Shown here one piece after another: positions 59,355 through 64,000 of a stretch of 64,000 nt of DNA; the first letter of the stretch is position 1, and each line of letters starts with the position of its first letter. Below the pieces are notes generated by a model, which saw nothing but the letters and a program-made list of their open reading frames with translations, was not told the origin of the DNA and did no database searches. The stretch comes from Siderastrea radians (lineage: Eukaryota > Cnidaria > Anthozoa > Scleractinia > Rhizangiidae), in the NCBI GenBank assembly GCA_964017195.1, contig OZ024894.1, positions 3,107,847 through 3,171,846 of the forward strand, written 5' to 3'. A program made the position numbers and the translations under genes.

Positions 59355-59636
59355 GTAAGTGAATGTATTGTACTGTTTATCGAACGGTTAAATTTACGTG
59401 TGGAAACGATTTTATGTTTCTTAAAGGTCAAATAAACCAAAATTTTGACATTTTTTCTTTCAATCCAATTTACTTGTTATGTGTTGATCTGGTATCAAAT
59501 AAACATATTCTGAAGTTTCAAGTCAATTGGACTTAGGATCGCAGAGATAATGGCACGTGAAAAGTGCTACTTTTTGGCCTTCATAATCGTAGAGTGGTCG
59601 GGAAAGTTGTCGGTAAATTGTCGGAAATAACACTAG

Positions 59637-59644
59637 TGACGTCA
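59637..59644 (+). promoter_or_regulatory. CRE-like palindrome TGACGTCA, left end
   Basis: TGACGTCA lies 58 bp before the THAP gene ATG and is followed by CTGTTG. It is the consensus site for CREB/ATF bZIP factors. It is mirrored at 63574-63581. Confidence 0.55.
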
Positions 59645-59702
59645 CTGTTGGCGAGCTGGAAAATTGCGGGGATTCAAAGTGCGAGGACTTGAGCGGAAAA
59701 TC

Positions 59703-59935
59703 ATGGTGTTTTGTGCTGCTATGAGAGTAAAGTAAGTAATTTTAAGTTTCCAGAAGATCCAGAACTGCCTGAATAATGGTTCAAAGAATGAAAGGAAGAT
59801 CGTTTCAACCCACAAAACACTGATTCACGTGTCTGTGCAGACCAGTTTACACCACAGGTAACCAAAGCGATTCCATCGAAAATAATCGGCGGTTTTCCAT
59901 GGAAAATACCTAAAAATCCAAATAAAGTTTGAAGA
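59703..59935 (+). pseudogene. Decayed THAP-domain gene
   Basis: ATG 59703 reads MVFCAAM, the start of a THAP zinc finger. After a frame change it reads FKFPEDPELPE, stop, WFKE, stop, KEDRFNPQNTDSRVCADQF, which follows the THAP pattern (FPxDP, W, F.P, VCxxHF). There are two in-frame stops, the N-terminal Cys/loop segment is missing, and the final zinc ligand His is Gln. It is therefore dead. THAP domains bind the ends of P and Kolobok elements. Confidence 0.75.
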
Positions 59936-60448
59936 ACCTTACCTGTTATGTGTTTGCTGTGTTTTTGCCGGTTTTCCGAGCTTGTGGAAGTTGTTTTGAG
60001 CGGTAAGTTACAGCGGTATAAACCATCCATGTCCGCCCAAGAACGGAGCAACTTCACACGGGAATTCCAATTGCGTGTTCAGCATTTGCACAACGTAGAA
60101 ATTTAGAGGTAAGAATTTTGCATTTTGTTCAATATAACTATGAATAGCTTGTATCTTCTGATGGTTGTTAGCTCTTTCAGTTAGTTTATTTGAGAATTAT
60201 AAGTCATAGCAGTTACGAAGCATTAACAATAACCTCCGGTTTTTGGCGCATAAATTAGGCTTCAATAATTATAAACAAACGTAAATTTCGAGCTCTAAAA
60301 TATTTCAGTTTTATCGCTTTCATACAGCGGCTGCGGGCAATTCTTAAGCCTCTCACAAGCCAACACTCAAGATAACCAACAACATAAACCAAGATTTAAT
60401 AAACTGGCCTAGTTTCTAAGTTTTGTGGCTTTTCACTGGCAAGCAGGT

Positions 60449-61094
60449 CCCAGGGGGGGGGGGGGGTACTCCGGATTTCAAGTGAAGGGGATAATCGAAG
60501 GATTTTTTTGGGGGGGGTTGAAATTTTCCATTCCGGGATGTTTTTGGGTAGGAAAATTTGGCAAGTATTTTTTTGGGTGGCTTGATTTAAGTAGAGATTT
60601 TTTGGGTATTCAAAACCATCTGAAAAATTGTGGTAGTGGCTGTGTATCCTGGCCGCGTAGTTCTGCGAATATTAAGTACTGACAACCAAACTTGTTTTGC
60701 GGTTGTTTTAATTATATTTAACGATGGTGTCACATTACATTGCATCTGTTTCATAAAACCGGCTATACAATAGTTCGCAAAGTGTCCCAGGTGTATTTCA
60801 CAAGGCTTCAATTCATTCAACTGATTTCTCATCCATCGTGTTTATCACCCGGCTTTATCCTCACTGGAATTCCCTTTTGTTGTAGTGAATTCTTGATATC
60901 TTTCACTTGTGACTTGTGGGTTAATCCTTTCTGGAAATTTTTGAGGCTCGAAAATTCGGCATGGGATTTGGGGGGTAAATTTTTGGTCTAGGGATTTTTT
61001 GGGTTTCTTGGAGGCCCTAGGGATTTTTTTGGGTTTTGATTTTTGCCCCCATTCGATCATCCCCGTCACTTGAAATCCAGAGTACCCCCCTGGG
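60449..61094. mobile_element. 646-bp hAT-like MITE with 8-bp target duplication
   Basis: AAGCAGGT flanks both ends (60441-60448 and 61095-61102). The arms CCCAGGGGGG...TACTC and ATTTCAAGTGA are inverted at the right (TCACTTGAAATC, then GAGTACCCCCCTGGG). The interior is rich in GGGATTTTTTGGG-type motifs in both orientations. An 8-bp duplication is the hAT hallmark. Confidence 0.9.
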
Positions 61095-61102
61095 AAGCAG
61101 GT

Positions 61103-63300
61103 GTTCCAGGCTGTTCCATGTTCATGATTTTTAGGGGAGGCAGAAATGACATCATATCAAGACCAACATGCCCCTATCAAGTTTATGACAGGTGTATCAC
61201 TTAATATAATTATGGGGTCCACCCTTCGTACAGCTGCTATCTAAGTACTTTCAGGAGGGGGAAATGGTTGACCCATAAAAACTGAAGGAGTTGATTGTTG
61301 TTTGAAACCAAAAAAAAACTTCTTTTGTGGGTGTTGCATATGTTCCTTGTCACTCCAAGAAGTACTAATACCTCTTGAAAAGTTGTTCCTGCCAGCATGA
61401 ATTTCTCACATTATAGTACCTTAAAACCCTAGAAAGTATCAAAACACGCTGACAATGGTCATTTTTAATTCAAACACCCTAAGTGGTACCAAAGCATGAA
61501 TTGTAATCACGGTGACCCCTTAACTACACTGTGGGAGCCCCTCCCCTCTCACCTCCTAGGTTAAGTACCACTCTGTAGTAATTGAAGAAAATACAAAGTT
61601 TAGAAACATTTCAAAGAGTAGAACAACTGTCAACCAAATATGATGTTAATATTATCTAGCAAGACTGCCAAGCTGTTAATGAACATATTCAAAGCCCTTT
61701 CAGTTTCCACTTTTACTTGGGAAGCTCTCTCTAATTTTTAAAACCAGACAAGATGGAATGGCTATTGGGATTTGTCGTCCCAGCTTCATACGTATCCAGT
61801 AAGTGTATTGCCTATAAGCAACATTACTGTATACATGTTCTGAGAACGCAAGAGGAAACAACAGACTCATACGAAAGATACACAGATGAGTAAAAGGTAA
61901 CTCATCAGTAAAGGGATTAAATAAATATGTCAACTACAAAAATAAATCTATATTAAATAAATAAACAGGTTAGCTAACCAGTAACAACAGCAGTAAAACA
62001 ACATTAACTCGATTTCACAGCCTTAGAAATAATGAAATCACATTTGATTTGTTTAAGCTAAAATTTGAGAGTTTGTTTTTGCTTTCAACTAACAATTATA
62101 TTACTTATATGTTGTACTGGTAGTACAACTGATTGTAAGCCCTGAATACTTGTTAAACCATATACATCAAAGGGGAGTCATAAAGTGCACAAGGTTGCTA
62201 ATAAATTAGCAAGGTATACTGTTTATGTAATCATGTTCATTCATGTAATAAGCATTGCAACATCTCATCATGTATTAATGAGGGATCTTTTCTCATGAAC
62301 ACAATTTATAGGTGATTCATTTTTGGACCAAAATATGTAATTTTCCCTATCCACTTGTCCCCTGGTTCCTCCCCTGCTCCCAGAGGTTTTTCTTTCTCTT
62401 TTCCCAAACAAAATTCAACCACAAAGCAGCTCTCAGTGTGCCCACTGTCAGACCAAACATGTAATTTTCCTTACCCATCTTGAGAACCAGATGTGTAATT
62501 TTTCCCACCCATTTTAAGAACTGACAAAACATAACTGTCACCCCCGAATCAATTACCATTTTCAGACCTGACTTTTAAGTCAACAACCATTTTCAGACCA
62601 AAAAAGCTTTAAAACCATACTCATTTGGGTTGCACCAATCTATACATGGAGTTTTTTCTCTGCCCCCCACCCCCCCCCAAAAAAAAAAGAGCCCAAAGAA
62701 AAATTACGTTAATATGTAGGTACTCCGGCCTTCATTTTCAAAATACTGATTATAATCTGTCTCAATGATAGCTGGATTTAAAAAAATTCTCTTCATCTGT
62801 CTCTAGGACATGGCAGGTGGTATCTTAGCACAGGATTTGGGAATTGCACGACAGCAAAACACTTTCTCGCCCAGCTGACATTAGTACACAATTGCCAAAA
62901 TTTAAATGCACCTAAATTTTGAGCCTAAGATTATTTGTATACATGCAAAACAACAAACACAGTCACTAGTAACACTTTGCGATGTAGACAGATACGTTCA
63001 ACAAGATTCAAATACATTCAACAAGAACTGTAACCGTTTTCGGCTATGTTCAAAATTTGAGCTGGATTTCCTGCCGCTGTTGCCGCGAGGATGAAAACTG
63101 TACTCACACAGGAACCATAATGGATACATGTATAAGAAGCTTTGCTTTACTCTAGTCAGTCTAGTCAGTAAGGCATAACAACAAACATTGATCATGATAA
63201 GTGTACAAAAGGGCTGCAAAGAACAACAAAAATGCCTCAAATAAAGTGGTAACGCATTTATTAACGATTATACGGCGAACTTTTACAGTGTAATGAATAA
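61103..63300. other. Interior of the Kolobok-like element, no intact gene
   Basis: No recognisable transposase catalytic domain. Short repeated segments AATTTTYCCNACCCA and CATTTTCAGACC lie around 62340-62600. Confidence 0.45.
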
Positions 63301-63320
63301 ATAAGCTTAAACGCTCACCA

Positions 63321-63509
63321 TTAAACTTTACCAATTCCGTCGTTTACTTTCGAAGCCATTGCTGTCGGTCGAATATCATCTGAGATTTTGCAGTCCGATT
63401 CTGTGGCAATTAGCTCAAACTGGTATGGCTCTACGTTAAATGCCACAGGTTTGAGCTCCTCGGCCATTTGCAACGCAAAGAAAACGGGTGAAAACTGAGA
63501 ATTTTCCAA
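63321..63509 (-). CDS. Short protein with VEPYQFE motif (P2X7-like-domain family N-terminus?)
   Basis: A 62-codon frame begins MENSQFSPVFFALQMAEELK, continues NVEPYQFELIATESD and ends GIGKV. Its start lies 64 bp after a CRE-like site, mirroring the THAP gene. A short N-terminal PYxFEP-type motif followed by acidic residues is common in cnidarian proteins annotated as P2X7-receptor-C-terminal-like zinc proteins, which often occur near THAP genes. The zinc-binding part is not present here. It may be exon 1, a truncated gene or a decayed one. Confidence 0.4.
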   Translation of the reverse strand: MENSQFSPVFFALQMAEELKPVAFNVEPYQFELIATESDCKISDDIRPTAMASKVNDGIGKV

Positions 63510-63573
63510 AAAATTCCAACAATACTCTTCAATACTCGCCTTTGGATCTTGAGCTTTCTTTGCTCATCAACAG

Positions 63574-63581
63574 TGACGTCA
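63574..63581 (-). promoter_or_regulatory. CRE-like palindrome TGACGTCA, right end
   Basis: On the minus strand it reads GTGACGTCACTGTTG, the same 15 bases as at the left end of the element, 64 bp before the start of the minus-strand gene. Confidence 0.55.
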
Positions 63582-63809
63582 CAGAATCAGCGGTCGTTTC
63601 CATTCCTTCCATTTAAGCGCGCGGTCATTTCAGAAACGATTTCGTGAAACCTTCGGATATCTTCGTACTTTTGGCTTTATTACTCCTTTTAAGGTCTCAG
63701 GAAGGAAAATTTCGGTCCAGTTTGGCTTTATAATGATTTCTTTTTGTGTCAAGATGCGTTTAAACGGCTAAAGCGGAATTATCAAAATTTGGGTTTATTT
63801 GACCTTTAA

Positions 63810-64000
63810 GGTTTTTGTCAGATTTAAGGTTAAGTCTTAAAACTAAAGCTTAAAGTCTTACTGCCGTGTGACAAACTTATAGCAGCAATTAGCGACGTTC
63901 AGAATGGCGATCTTTTAGGAAGAATACGGCTTGTGAAATTTTAATAATATAAATATAATTCAATTATTCAAATTGGCTGACATAATAAGTTTAAGCTTAT
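63810..64000. other. Flank right of the TTAA element, nothing seen
   Basis: AT-rich DNA without a supportable feature. Confidence 0.4.

Larger units (their letters stand above)
59425..63805. mobile_element. 4.38-kb TTAA-flanked Kolobok-like element with two inward-facing genes
   Basis: The ends AGGTCAAATAAACCAAAATT and, inverted, AGGTCAAATAAACCCAAATT match at 24 of 25 bases. TTAA flanks both sides (59421-59424 and 63806-63809). TTAA targets and THAP-type transposase genes characterise Kolobok. A decayed THAP gene points inward from the left and another short gene inward from the right. Both ends share GTGACGTCACTGTTG about 210-230 bp from the tip. It carries an hAT-like MITE. Confidence 0.75.

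Overview
The window is repeat-rich eukaryotic DNA, AT-rich and intron-style, with almost no long intact host genes. The mix of element types (an env-bearing Ty3/Gypsy element with an integrase chromodomain, a Penelope-like element, TTAA-flanked THAP elements, TAA-flanked Harbinger-like MITEs with GGCCCCGTTTACATG ends, and a tRNA-derived SINE) suggests a cnidarian, most likely a stony coral. That is an inference from repeat style; no host gene here identifies the species.

Layout. (1) 1-~20.2 kb, minus strand: a Ty3/Gypsy-type LTR retroelement with gag, a GGGAAAC frameshift site, protease/RT/RNase H/integrase with a C-terminal chromodomain, an errantivirus-like env, and a further partial ORF after env that runs off the left edge and looks BTB-like. 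Neither LTR could be identified. Pol carries two in-frame stops and one frameshift. Env is split in two by an 11.28-kb DNA transposon (2396-13675) with perfect 25-bp inverted ends starting CACTG, a 32-bp subterminal repeat array, a duplicated GTAGTC minisatellite block, smaller MITEs and a SINE, but no visible transposase. (2) 20.9-25.1 kb: a decayed Penelope-like element on the minus strand, with an inverted 5'-truncated copy beside it. A 1.58-kb Mutator-like element sits in its RT, and the 9-bp target duplication falls on the catalytic motif codons. (3) 25.1-34.2 kb: repeat units A, B and A', which share a core. A carries a TA-flanked insert with a hammerhead-like core. A candidate host first exon with a signal peptide lies at 27.35-27.47 kb (minus). 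(4) 34.2-54.7 kb: an outer element with 31-bp perfect inverted ends and a 7-bp target duplication, carrying a broken acidic-protein gene. An 18.17-kb CACTG-ended element (35093-53266, TSD CCC) is nested in that gene. The 18-kb element holds many MITEs, a non-LTR fragment, candidate host exons and a higher-order satellite. (5) 54.7-57.8 kb: unit B', a near-identical duplicate of B, followed by an inverted-repeat stretch. (6) 59.4-63.8 kb: a TTAA-flanked element with a decayed THAP gene at one end and an inward-facing gene at the other; each end has a TGACGTCA site about 60 bp before its start codon.

The window is best read as a stack of nested insertions whose order can be worked out: env element, then the 11-kb CACTG element, then MITEs; Penelope, then the Mutator-like element; outer element, then the 18-kb CACTG element, then MITEs. 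The two CACTG-ended giants share terminal design and large subterminal arrays but not sequence.
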